Below, piece by piece: positions 8,149 to 16,513 of a stretch of DNA of 64,000 nt. This stretch comes from Lewinellaceae bacterium. Its GTDB lineage: Bacteria; Bacteroidota; Bacteroidia; Chitinophagales; Saprospiraceae. The notes below the pieces were generated by a model. The model did not search any database, had not been told where the DNA came from, and saw nothing but the letters and a program-made list of their open reading frames with translations. Position numbers and translations under genes: made by a program. Location: the NCBI GenBank assembly GCA_016719605.1, contig JADJYW010000001.1:496001-560000 (forward strand), in the 5' to 3' direction. Numbering within the stretch: position 1 is the stretch's first letter; each line of letters begins with the position of its first letter.

Positions 8149-9237
8149 ATGGCCATTGTAATTGACCAAGTAAAAAGTATTGATTCGCTTTTCCTGAGCC
8201 GGCTGGGCAAAAAGTTGCCCGCTGAAGTCCTAGGATTTCTCGAACAAAACATCGCGCCGGACCTGCTGGAAGAAGCGGTGCTCCTTGACACGGTGTTTTC
8301 CCTCAACTCCAGTATCGTTGGAGGCGAACAGGTTGGGTTTGTTGCCAATACCCAGCGGCTGAACGACATCCGCTACATCAACCAGTTTCTCGAATCGGTG
8401 AACCAACACCTCTCGGATGGTGGTTGCTTTGTCGGTTGTGTGGAAATTTCCCAACGGCGAAAAGAACGCCTCCTTGGGAAATACCCCAAGCCGTTGAGCC
8501 AGGCGATATACACGTTCGACTACATGATCAACCGGGTTTGGCCCAAACTGCCCTACCTGCGCCGCAGTTATTTTGCCCTCACCAAGGGGCGCGGCCGGGT
8601 CATTTCGGAGATGGAAACGTATGGCCGTTTGTACTCTTGTGGATTTAGATTGCTCAATTCCTTTGAATTTGATGGTAAGCTGTACTTTGCGGCCGAAAAA
8701 GTCGGAAAGCCGGATTTTAACCAGGAAGCCACTTATGGGCCGTTCATCAAATTGCGGCGCGTAGGTAAAAACGGAAAAATCGTCAAAGTGTACAAAATGC
8801 GCACGATGTCGCCCTATTCCGAGTATGTGCAAGAGTTTATTTATGAGCGGAATGGAGCGGGCGGTATCGGTACCGGGTCCAAGTTTAACAACGACCCGCG
8901 CATCACAACGGTGGGGCGGTTTATGCGAAAATACTGGATTGACGAGCTCCCGATGCTGTACAACCTGGTTCGGGGAGACATGAAACTTTTCGGTGTTCGA
9001 CCAATCAGCAAACACTACTTCAGCCTTTACCCGGCAGATTTTCAGGAATACCGGAAAAATTTCAAACCTGGATTAGTACCGCCGGTGTATGTCGAAATCC
9101 CAAAATCGCTGGAAGATACCGTTGCAATCGAACGCCGCTACCTGCAAGCCTACGAACGCCAACCACTTCTGACAGACATCCGGTACTTTGCCAAAGCGAT
9201 GTACAACATATTTATCAAACGCGTGCGCAGCTGCTGA
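8149..9237 (+). CDS. Sugar transferase with unusual N-terminal domain, no membrane anchor
   Basis: 362 residues. The C-terminal half (about 200-310) has the marks of the bacterial sugar transferase family that starts polysaccharides on undecaprenyl phosphate: RVGKNGKIVKVYKMRTM, then SKFNNDPRITTVGRFMRK, DELPMLYNLVRGDM and FGVRPIS. The usual N-terminal hydrophobic hairpin (KRxxDxxxS plus a membrane segment) is absent. In its place are about 200 residues including CVEISQRRKERLLG, FDYMINRVWPKLPYLRR and GRLYSCGFRLLNSFEFDGKLYF, which look like part of a methyltransferase-like fold. It may therefore be a fused or regulatory form needing a partner for membrane association. A second half of the polysaccharide cluster starts here. 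Confidence 0.75.
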   Translation: MAIVIDQVKSIDSLFLSRLGKKLPAEVLGFLEQNIAPDLLEEAVLLDTVFSLNSSIVGGEQVGFVANTQRLNDIRYINQFLESVNQHLSDGGCFVGCVEISQRRKERLLGKYPKPLSQAIYTFDYMINRVWPKLPYLRRSYFALTKGRGRVISEMETYGRLYSCGFRLLNSFEFDGKLYFAAEKVGKPDFNQEATYGPFIKLRRVGKNGKIVKVYKMRTMSPYSEYVQEFIYERNGAGGIGTGSKFNNDPRITTVGRFMRKYWIDELPMLYNLVRGDMKLFGVRPISKHYFSLYPADFQEYRKNFKPGLVPPVYVEIPKSLEDTVAIERRYLQAYERQPLLTDIRYFAKAMYNIFIKRVRSC

Positions 9238-9371
9238 AAAACATATTTGATTTTTTATACTTGTAAAACCCGCTTACCTTTAGCCTTTAATCTTGTTGTT
9301 TTTAATCTTTAATCCGGATTAGACATCTGATCTAATCATCTTTTGGGAATCTTCATGAAAAGCGAACACTC

Positions 9372-10169
9372 ATGGTTAATTTTTTACTCTCTCAGAGTCA
9401 GCAAGCAATTGCAACAACTGACGCACCTGCTGTCCCCCGAAAATCTCCAGGCATAGTCCCCAACCACAGTCGGTTCGGATGCTACGAAGAGTTTTTGCAA
9501 GCCTACCTGCGCCAGGGATACCAATTTTGTTTCTTCGAGGAACTTCAGGAACCAAAAAAGCAAATAGCCCTGCGCCACGACATTGACTTCGACACCAACT
9601 TTGCCCTGAAATCGGCCATCATCGAAAGTCAACTGGGCATCAAAGCAACTTACTTTTTCCTGTTGCGCTCCAGCCTGTACAATATCTTTTCCCCACAGGA
9701 TTACGAAAATGTCCAACTGATCCGGGAAATGGGGCACGCCATCAGTATTCACTTCGACCCATCCATTTACGAGGATTTTCACAAGGGTTTGCAGCAGGAG
9801 GTGGCGCTTTTCCGGGATATGTTCAAAGCCGAGGTCAGTATCATCAGTCTGCACCGCCCGGACCCGTTTTTCCAGGAATACGACGCCCCCATCTACGGCA
9901 TTGAGCATACCTACCAGTCCAAGTATTTCCGCGATATCAAGTACGTTTCCGATTCTACCGGCGTATGGCGTTTCGGGCACCCGTTTGACACGCCGGAGTT
10001 TGCGCAGCAAAAATCCATGCACTTGCTCATTCACCCTATCTGGTGGATGCTCGACGGCAGCACCAATCTGGAAAAACTAAGGGTGTACTACGACCTTCGG
10101 GTGGACGCGCTCAAAGCAGATTTTTCCCACAACTGCATCCCTTTCCGCAAGTTAAATGGCCATATTTGA
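9372..10169 (+). CDS. NodB-like polysaccharide deacetylase-related protein
   Basis: 265 residues. ALRHDIDFD (Arg68 to Asp74) is the NodB motif 1, and GHAISIHFDPS near residue 122 supplies a second histidine; ISLHRPDPF follows. It resembles the protein at 6.8 kb in general design but the two are clearly different sequences. It overlaps the downstream formyltransferase by 14 bp, so the two are probably made together. No signal peptide, so a cytosolic substrate (nucleotide-linked or lipid-linked sugar) is likely. Activity unproven. Confidence 0.65.
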   Translation: MVNFLLSQSQQAIATTDAPAVPRKSPGIVPNHSRFGCYEEFLQAYLRQGYQFCFFEELQEPKKQIALRHDIDFDTNFALKSAIIESQLGIKATYFFLLRSSLYNIFSPQDYENVQLIREMGHAISIHFDPSIYEDFHKGLQQEVALFRDMFKAEVSIISLHRPDPFFQEYDAPIYGIEHTYQSKYFRDIKYVSDSTGVWRFGHPFDTPEFAQQKSMHLLIHPIWWMLDGSTNLEKLRVYYDLRVDALKADFSHNCIPFRKLNGHI

Positions 10170-11151
10170 TAAGATCGCGGTGTTCGGCTGCAAAGCCACC
10201 ACCCTGTTCTTGCTGGACAATCTGAATATCGCGTATCCGGTTCGCTACCTCGTGACCATCGCTCCCGATGCCGGGAACAAGCACGACGTGGCGGACTATC
10301 TTGATCTGAAAGCCGAGGCCGAGGCCCGCGGTATCGAAGTGTATCAAGCCAGGTACTATTCCCTCAAACACGCGGAAGATATCGCCCACATCAACAGCCT
10401 GAACCTCGACATTGCTTTTGTCATGGGCTGGCAGCGGCTTATCCCCGCGGAGGTGCTGTCAGGTCTCAAAATCGGCGCCTTCGGGATGCACGGCAGCGCT
10501 GCCAACCTGCCCCTCGGCCGCGGGCGCTCGCCCATGAACTGGTCCATCATCGAAGGCCGGCAGGCGTTTTATACCAACCTCTTCCTCTATGATCCCGGAG
10601 TGGACTCCGGCGACGTGGTGGACACCTTCAAGTTCCAGATCACCCCGCAGGACACGGCCGAAACCATGCACTTCAAAAATACCCTGGCCATGAAGTTCTT
10701 GATCGAGCGCAACATCGAGGGGCTTGTGCGCAACGATTTCAAACGCACCAAACAGGACGATACCATCACCCCCACCTACTATCCCAAACGCACGCCACAA
10801 GACGGCCTTCTGGACTGGGAGCAGGACGTGGCTGCGCTGGAGCGCTTCATCCGCGCCGTCACCCGCCCGTTCAGCGGGGCATTTACATACATCGGCGACC
10901 GGCAAGTACGCATTTGGGCCGCGCAAGTGTTCGATGTGCACGATTTCGGCTATGAGCAATGGCCCGCAGGTACGATCGTGGCCGTATTCGAGAGCGGCAA
11001 GTTTTTGGTGAAATGTTTTGGCGGCCTGCTCCTGGTGACTGCCCACGAGGCGGGTTTTTCCGCGAAAAAAGGTATGCGCTTTGGAAACAACAGTGAGGAG
11101 ATCAAACGTTTTGAGCGCAATCGGCTGGGCTTTTTCGATCTCGAAGAATGA
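10156..11151 (+). CDS. Sugar N-formyltransferase-like protein (Fmt fold)
   Basis: 331 residues with a formyltransferase N-terminal Rossmann domain (about 1-190) and a C-terminal Fmt-like barrel (about 220-310, PFSGAFTYIGDRQVRIWAA). Family members use 10-formyltetrahydrofolate to formylate an amino group: methionyl-tRNA in Fmt, 4-amino sugars in ArnA/FdtF-type enzymes. The loop reads GMHGS...RGRSPMNWSI with His112 kept and the later Asp in DPGVDSGDVV kept, but the Asn of the usual N-x-H is replaced by Gly. Context points to an N-formylated amino sugar in the surface glycan rather than tRNA. Confidence 0.7.
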   Translation: MAIFDKIAVFGCKATTLFLLDNLNIAYPVRYLVTIAPDAGNKHDVADYLDLKAEAEARGIEVYQARYYSLKHAEDIAHINSLNLDIAFVMGWQRLIPAEVLSGLKIGAFGMHGSAANLPLGRGRSPMNWSIIEGRQAFYTNLFLYDPGVDSGDVVDTFKFQITPQDTAETMHFKNTLAMKFLIERNIEGLVRNDFKRTKQDDTITPTYYPKRTPQDGLLDWEQDVAALERFIRAVTRPFSGAFTYIGDRQVRIWAAQVFDVHDFGYEQWPAGTIVAVFESGKFLVKCFGGLLLVTAHEAGFSAKKGMRFGNNSEEIKRFERNRLGFFDLEE

Positions 11152-11165
11152 GGCTTTTTGCCGAG

Positions 11166-11394
11166 TTTTTTCACCGCAGAGACACGGAGAGTATTTTTTT
11201 ACCGCAGAGGCGCAGAGACGCAGAGGCGTAGAGTAGTTTTTTTACCGCAGAGGCGCCGTGGAGTAGTTTTTTAAAGTTTGCATCTCCGCCATAAAATTAC
11301 TCTACGCCTCCGCGCCTCTGCGCCTCTGCGGTAAAAAAACTACTCTACGCCTCTGCGGTAAAAAAATACTCTCCGTGTCTCTGCGGTGAAAAAA
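11166..11394. repeat. Large inverted repeat between convergent genes
   Basis: Perfect 47-bp outer arms at 11166-11212 and 11348-11394, built from CCGCAGAGGCGCAGAGACG-like units separated by T or A runs, with further nested inverted units inside. It lies between a plus-strand and a minus-strand gene end and should work as a two-way terminator. A related element sits at 19.7 kb in the same kind of position. Confidence 0.85.
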
Positions 11395-11400
11395 CCAAAC

Positions 11401-11934
11401 CTACACCCGTTTTCGCATGAGCCAGTCCGGCTGTGGGTCGTTGCCCACCCAAAAAGTCTCCAGGCCAAAAATTTCAAAACCGTTTTTTTGATAAAACCGG
11501 ACCGTTCGCGGGGCTTTTTGCCACACGCTCAGCCATACCCAGAACGCTCCCGTTGCGCGGGCACGCGCTTCGCTGAAACCCATTAGCCGCTCCCCGATAC
11601 GCCGGCCCTGCACGTTTTGCAGCACATAAATGCGCTCGATTTGAAGGGCGTTTTCGAGCCAAAGGTCGGCGGTTTGCACCTCGGCAGCGGGGCCTGGGCG
11701 GCAATTCAGATTTAATTTCAGGTACGCCACCGGCTGTTCTTCCAGGAGCGCGAAATAGAACTCCGCCCCCGGCACGGCATTTTCGGCAGCAAGTTGCTCC
11801 ACCGAAAAATGCTCCCTGCAGTACACCTCGAACTGCTCCGGCTCATTCAGATGCTGCCAGGCATCGCGGAAAGTACGCTCGGCGAGTTCGCGCAGCGCCG
11901 GCAAATCGTCGGGAAGGATGCGGCGGATGGTCAT
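11401..11934 (-). CDS. GNAT family N-acetyltransferase
   Basis: 177 residues. It begins MTIRRILPDDLPALRELAERTF as is usual for GNATs, has the core IERIYVLQNVQGRRIGERLM (acetyl-CoA pyrophosphate loop Q-x-x-G-R/I-G) around residues 99-118, and ends with WQKAPRTVRFYQKNGFEIFG. It transfers acetyl from acetyl-CoA to an amine; the substrate is unknown. It lies 16 bp downstream of the carboxyltransferase gene on the same strand, so probably in one transcript. Confidence 0.85.
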   Translation of the reverse strand: MTIRRILPDDLPALRELAERTFRDAWQHLNEPEQFEVYCREHFSVEQLAAENAVPGAEFYFALLEEQPVAYLKLNLNCRPGPAAEVQTADLWLENALQIERIYVLQNVQGRRIGERLMGFSEARARATGAFWVWLSVWQKAPRTVRFYQKNGFEIFGLETFWVGNDPQPDWLMRKRV

Positions 11935-11950
11935 TGCTTTGCGGATTTTT

Positions 11951-13591
11951 TTACACCTGCATCACGCCTACATTAAATTTCTCCACCGGCGCATTGTTCG
12001 CGGCTTCGATGCCCATACTGATCCAGAGCCGGGTGTCGCGCGGGTCAATAATGGCGTCCACCCAAAGGCGGGCGGCGGCGTAGTAGGGCGTGGTTTGGGC
12101 CTCGTAGCGGGCTTTTATCTTTTCAAAAAGTTCCTTTTCGGCGACCGGGTCGGGTGCGTGCTCCTTGTCTTTGAGCGATTGTACCTGAATTTGCGTCAGC
12201 ACTTTGGCTGCCTGCTCGCCGCCCATGACGGCGATTTTGGCCGTAGGCCAGGCGGCGATGAGGCGCGGGTCGTAGGCCTTGCCGCACATGGCGTAGTTGC
12301 CCGCCCCGTACGAGTTGCCGATGACGATGCTGAACTTGGGCACCGTGGAGTTGGACACGGCGTTCACCATTTTCGCACCGTCCTTGATGATGCCGCCATG
12401 CTCGGAGCGGGTGCCGACCATGAATCCCGTCACGTCGTGCAGGAACACGAGCGGGATTTTTTTCTGGTTGCAGTTCAGGATGAAACGTGTGGCTTTGTCT
12501 GCGGAGTCGGAGTAGATAACCCCGCCGAACTGGATTTCGCCCTTGGCATTTTTCACCACCTGCCGGTTGTTGACCACAATGCCCACCGCCCAGCCGTCTA
12601 TACGAGCATACGCGGTGATGATGGTTTTGCCGTAATGTTCCTTGTATTGCGTGAGTTTGCCCTCGTCCACGATCCGGCGCAGGAGTTCGAGCGTGTCGTA
12701 GGGTTTGGCGCCGTTTGCCGGGAAAATTTCAAAAACATCCTCCGGTTTGCCGGCGGGCGGCTGGGGTTTCACGCGGTCAAAACCGGCGGTATCGAACCGG
12801 CCAAACTTGTCCACGAGGTCTTTGATGGTGTTGAGACAGGTTTTGTCGTCGGGCATTTTATAGTCGGTCACGCCGGAAATTTCGGAGTGCGTAGCCGCCC
12901 CGCCGAGGGTTTCCTTGTCGGCATTTTCGCCGATAGCGGCTTTCACGAGGTACGGCCCGGCGAGGAATACGGAGCCGGTGCCTTCCACGATGAGCGCCTC
13001 GTCGGACATGATGGGCAGGTAAGCGCCGCCCGCTACACACGAACCCATGATGGCGGCGATTTGCGGGATGCCCGCCGAGGAGAGTTTGGCGTTGTTGCGA
13101 AAAATGCGCCCGAAGTGTTCCTTGTCGGGGAAAATTTCGTCCTGCATGGGCAAATAGACCCCGGCGCTGTCCACCAGATAAATGATCGGCAAGCGGTTTT
13201 CCATGGCGATTTCCTGCGCGCGCAGGTTCTTTTTGCCGGTGATGGGAAACCATGCGCCGGCTTTCACCGTAGCATCGTTGGCGACCACAATGACCTGGCG
13301 CCCGCGCACATACCCGATGACCACCACCACGCCGCCGGCCGGGCAGCCGCCGTGCTCCTGATACATGTCGTAGCCGGCAAATGCGCCCACTTCAATGCGC
13401 GCCGCACCCTCGTCCAGCAGGAAATCAATGCGCTCGCGAGCGGTCATCTTGCCTTCCTTGTGCAGTTTTTCGATACGTTTTTTGCCGCCGCCCTCCTCGA
13501 TATGGTCCAGCAGACGGTTCATTTTTCCGACAGCCAGCAGCATGGCGTCGTTGTTTTTTTCTATTTCGAGGTTGATGGTGCTGTTGGACAT
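11951..13591 (-). CDS. Acyl-CoA carboxylase, carboxyltransferase beta subunit (MccB-like)
   Basis: 546 residues, full length for the family. Two crotonase-like carboxyltransferase halves are visible: the first with LVDSAGVYLPMQDEIFPD and GSCVAGGAYLPIMSDE, the second with FLHDVTGFMVG and GNSYGAGNYAMCGKAYDPR. These features are closest to methylcrotonyl-CoA carboxylase beta (leucine breakdown) among propionyl-, methylcrotonyl- and geranyl-CoA carboxylases; the exact substrate is inference. The biotin-carrying alpha subunit is not in the window. A G-poor repeat leader precedes its start. Confidence 0.85.
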   Translation of the reverse strand: MSNSTINLEIEKNNDAMLLAVGKMNRLLDHIEEGGGKKRIEKLHKEGKMTARERIDFLLDEGAARIEVGAFAGYDMYQEHGGCPAGGVVVVIGYVRGRQVIVVANDATVKAGAWFPITGKKNLRAQEIAMENRLPIIYLVDSAGVYLPMQDEIFPDKEHFGRIFRNNAKLSSAGIPQIAAIMGSCVAGGAYLPIMSDEALIVEGTGSVFLAGPYLVKAAIGENADKETLGGAATHSEISGVTDYKMPDDKTCLNTIKDLVDKFGRFDTAGFDRVKPQPPAGKPEDVFEIFPANGAKPYDTLELLRRIVDEGKLTQYKEHYGKTIITAYARIDGWAVGIVVNNRQVVKNAKGEIQFGGVIYSDSADKATRFILNCNQKKIPLVFLHDVTGFMVGTRSEHGGIIKDGAKMVNAVSNSTVPKFSIVIGNSYGAGNYAMCGKAYDPRLIAAWPTAKIAVMGGEQAAKVLTQIQVQSLKDKEHAPDPVAEKELFEKIKARYEAQTTPYYAAARLWVDAIIDPRDTRLWISMGIEAANNAPVEKFNVGVMQV

Positions 13592-13600
13592 CGCTGTTGT

Positions 13601-13650
13601 CAGGTGTTTAGGTTTTTGGGGGTTTGGGTGTTTTCGTGTTTGGAACCTGG
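13601..13650 (-). repeat. Low-complexity repeat leader upstream of carboxyltransferase
   Basis: Read on the minus strand it is a run of AAACACC, CCCAAAC and AAAACC words with almost no G, ending about 10 bases before the start codon at 13591. The same style of leader precedes chrA (52.44 kb). Confidence 0.6.
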
Positions 13651-13657
13651 ACTAAAA

Positions 13658-14227
13658 TCAAAAACACTCTTGCGGAGATGCCAGTGTTTGGTCGGGTTGT
13701 CCATTTCCGTTGTTTTGCCCCGGGAAAAAACAGTCCGGAAGGTTTTGAGCAGGGAAATCGCCGGCATTGCATTTGACGGCGCAGGCTTTGCCGGTCAGCG
13801 TTTTTTCCAGTTGATTGATGTACCGAACGGTAACGGAATAGTTGAAAGGCCCATAGTAAAACGAACCATCAGCCAGTTCTCCGGTCCAGCCGAAGCCCGT
13901 GTCACTGGGTTGAAAGTCGTATTGAACAAACAAGGTGCTGCCGTCGGTGCCGGTACATTTGAACTCTTTAATTAGGTAAACCAGTTCGTTCCCAAAAACC
14001 ATGAACAGATTATCCAGCGTGGTCGGATCGCCGGACAAAAAGATATTTGGAACATAAACCGCACCTTTTTGACCGGCATATTGCGGGGGTAAATTGTCGA
14101 GTTCCATCAAGTCGGCGGTCGGGCTTGCGCCGCAGCAGTCTTCATAAATGCTTTTTTCCTCCTTGCAATTTGTGCCCAGGAGCAGGGCTGTGCAGGCTAA
14201 TGTGATGAGCAAAAAACGGGTTTTCAT
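13658..14227 (-). CDS. Small lipoprotein with gliding-motility C-terminal-like domain
   Basis: 189 residues from the ATG at 14227; a longer frame to 14971 is antisense to the fucosidase gene. The N-terminus MKTRFLLITLACTALLLGTNC is a signal peptide ending at a probable lipidated Cys (the -1 Asn is unusual), followed by KEEK, the kind of acidic/Lys stretch that marks surface-exposed lipoproteins in Bacteroidota. The rest follows the pattern of the gliding-motility-associated C-terminal domain (VYVPNIF..., GWTGELADGSFYYGPFNY, GKACAVKC) but in a degenerate form and without the usual large N-terminal protein. Function unknown. It is transcribed away from the fucosidase. Confidence 0.7.
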   Translation of the reverse strand: MKTRFLLITLACTALLLGTNCKEEKSIYEDCCGASPTADLMELDNLPPQYAGQKGAVYVPNIFLSGDPTTLDNLFMVFGNELVYLIKEFKCTGTDGSTLFVQYDFQPSDTGFGWTGELADGSFYYGPFNYSVTVRYINQLEKTLTGKACAVKCNAGDFPAQNLPDCFFPGQNNGNGQPDQTLASPQECF

Positions 14228-14320
14228 AAAATACAGATGTTGTTTTGAAACAGGACAGTTTGCCGCACCTTTGGCCGGACGAAGGACGCAATTTTTTCCC
14301 GATGCCTCCGAATACTGCTT

Positions 14321-14328
14321 TACATTTG
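14321..14328 (+). promoter_or_regulatory. Candidate -7 promoter element (TACATTTG)
   Basis: It matches the Bacteroidota consensus TAnnTTTG exactly and lies 28 bases before the fucosidase ATG. A clear TTTG -33 element is not visible, only a T-run about 23 bases upstream. Confidence 0.4.
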
Positions 14329-14356
14329 TCCAAAATCGAACTAAACTTTCTGCTCT

Positions 14357-16501
14357 ATGCACCGACCGATCCTGTTGATTTTCCTTTTTCTGTATTGCAC
14401 CATGGCTTTCGCACAAACGTACCAGCCTGACTGGAAATCCCTTGATTCCCGCCCTACGCCCGATTGGTGGCAAGATGCCAAATTCGGCATTTTTATCCAC
14501 TGGGGCGTCTATTCGGTGCCGGGCTATACCGCCAAAGGCAACTACGCCGAGTGGTACCAGCATTCGCTCGAAAACAACTCCCACGACGGCAAAGTCCGCG
14601 ATTTTCATCAAAAAAACTACGACAACCGCAGCTACTACGACCTCGCGGGCGACTTTCGGGCGGCGCTGTACGAACCCGACGAATGGGCCAAACTGTTTGA
14701 AAAAGCCGGCGCCAAATATGTGGTACTCACCGCCAAACACCACGACGGATTCTGCCTGTGGCCCAGCCCTCAGGCCGGTAAAACCTGGGGCTTCCCCTGG
14801 AATTCCGTCAGCACCGGTCCCCGGCGCGACCTCGTGGGCGACCTCGTGGCAGCCCTCAACAAAACCAGCGTCAAACCCGGTATCTACTACTCCCTGTACG
14901 AGTGGTACAACCCCCTCTGGAAAACAGACCGCAACCGATACGCCTTCGAACATGCGTTGCCCCAACTGCATGACCTCGTGACGCGGTACCAGCCCTGGGT
15001 GCTTTGGTCAGACGGCGACTGGGACGAAACGCCCGACACCTGGCGCTCCCCGCAGTTTCTCGCCTGGCTCTATTCCCAAAGCCCCGTGCGCGACCGCGTC
15101 GTCACCAACGACCGCTGGGGCAGCGGCACCCGCTTCCACCACGCCGGCGTTTATACCCCGGAGTACCAGCCCGATCTCGATTTTGAAGACCATGCCTGGG
15201 AAGAAAGCCGCGGCATGGGCCACTCGTACGGCTACAACCGCGCCGAGGATGCCGACGACTACAACTCCGCGCAATCCTTGGTTTTGCACCTTGTAGACAA
15301 GGTGTCGCGTGGCGGTAATTTTCTGCTCGACATCGGCCCCGACGGCTACGGAAAAATTCCGCCCATCATGCAAGAACGTTTGCTGGAAATGGGCAAATGG
15401 CTGGAAGTCAACGGAGAAGCCATTTACGGTACCCGGCGCTGGCGCATCCCCAGCCAGTGGAGCGAGGGTAATCGGGCCTACAAACACAACGCCGCGCATG
15501 GCGACCTGCTGCTGAAACAAACCGTAAACCCGGAACCGGGCTACGCGGTGAAAGAGGCATTTTACACCTACAACCCGAAAACAAATACCCTGTATGTCAC
15601 CCTGCCCAAGTATCCTCCGGACAACCGTGTGACACTGCGCGGTGTGCAAATTCCAAACAACACCGAGGTGACGCTTTTGGCCACCAAACAACGCCTGCGG
15701 GCCGAAGCCATCGGGGGCAACACGGTCATCACCCTGCCGCTGTACGATCCCGCTGCCCTCAAGTCGCCGCACGCATTTTCCATCAAAATAGCCAACTACG
15801 GCGCCTTTGTCGGCCGGCCGGAAGTGAGCGTCCAGTACGACCAGCAGACGATGCGGCCCTCGGTATCCATGTCCTGCGCTACACCCGATGCGGTGCTGCG
15901 CTACACCCTCGACGGCACGTCGCCCACGGACAAATCGCAGGCCTACGCCCAGCCAATTTCTCTGAACGAGGCACGAACCGTGCGCGTCCGGGCATTCAAA
16001 CCCGGCCTGCTCGCGAGCCGGGAAGACACGGCGGTTGTCAAACTGCATACCCTTATGCCCAGCCTTTCCATGTACCGGCAGCCCCAGCAGGGCCTGAATG
16101 TGGAGGTGGTGCAGACCGGCCAATACAGCGTGCAGGCGCTGCAATATGCCTCTATTTTGAAACGCGGGGTTGCCTTCAATTTCGACCTCGACCCGCTGTG
16201 CAAAGCGGAAAAATGCGGCATGATCTGGAAAGGATACCTGTTCGTACCGGAAACCCGCGGCTATCAGTTTTTCCTGGAATCCGACGACGGCAGCCAACTC
16301 GAACTTGACGGCCAGGTGGTGGTGAACAACGACGGCGACCACGGTATGGAAGAAAAAACCGGTATCGCCTACCTCCAGCAGGGCTGGCACCAGCTGCGCC
16401 TGACCTACTTCAATAGCGGCGGCGGTTCGGGCCTGAAAGTGCAATACGCCCCGATGGGCGGTACGCGCGAGCCGTTGCCCGCACAGGCACTGGGGTATTA
16501 A
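14357..16501 (+). CDS. Alpha-L-fucosidase (GH29) with CHB_HEX_C and PA14-like domains
   Basis: 714 residues with a signal peptide (MHRPILLIFLFLYCTMAFAQ). The catalytic GH29 barrel (about 25-370) contains FGIFIHWGVYSVPGY, YVVLTAKHHDGFCLW and VLWSDGDWDE, where Asp219 is the likely nucleophile. A chitobiase C-terminal-like domain (YTLDGTSPTDKS, about 515-560) and a PA14 domain (about 600-710: GYLFVPETRGYQFFLESDDG) follow, the latter probably binding carbohydrate. It should release terminal alpha-L-fucose from glycans in the periplasm or outside. No T9SS sorting domain is visible. It lies 12 bp upstream of the LhgO gene. Confidence 0.92.
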   Translation: MHRPILLIFLFLYCTMAFAQTYQPDWKSLDSRPTPDWWQDAKFGIFIHWGVYSVPGYTAKGNYAEWYQHSLENNSHDGKVRDFHQKNYDNRSYYDLAGDFRAALYEPDEWAKLFEKAGAKYVVLTAKHHDGFCLWPSPQAGKTWGFPWNSVSTGPRRDLVGDLVAALNKTSVKPGIYYSLYEWYNPLWKTDRNRYAFEHALPQLHDLVTRYQPWVLWSDGDWDETPDTWRSPQFLAWLYSQSPVRDRVVTNDRWGSGTRFHHAGVYTPEYQPDLDFEDHAWEESRGMGHSYGYNRAEDADDYNSAQSLVLHLVDKVSRGGNFLLDIGPDGYGKIPPIMQERLLEMGKWLEVNGEAIYGTRRWRIPSQWSEGNRAYKHNAAHGDLLLKQTVNPEPGYAVKEAFYTYNPKTNTLYVTLPKYPPDNRVTLRGVQIPNNTEVTLLATKQRLRAEAIGGNTVITLPLYDPAALKSPHAFSIKIANYGAFVGRPEVSVQYDQQTMRPSVSMSCATPDAVLRYTLDGTSPTDKSQAYAQPISLNEARTVRVRAFKPGLLASREDTAVVKLHTLMPSLSMYRQPQQGLNVEVVQTGQYSVQALQYASILKRGVAFNFDLDPLCKAEKCGMIWKGYLFVPETRGYQFFLESDDGSQLELDGQVVVNNDGDHGMEEKTGIAYLQQGWHQLRLTYFNSGGGSGLKVQYAPMGGTREPLPAQALGY

Positions 16502-16513
16502 GGGGAAATAGTT

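Noticed and set aside
11918..13975. Plus-strand open frame of 685 codons
   Set aside because: Antisense to the carboxyltransferase, whose motifs are complete; no domain is visible in the translation.
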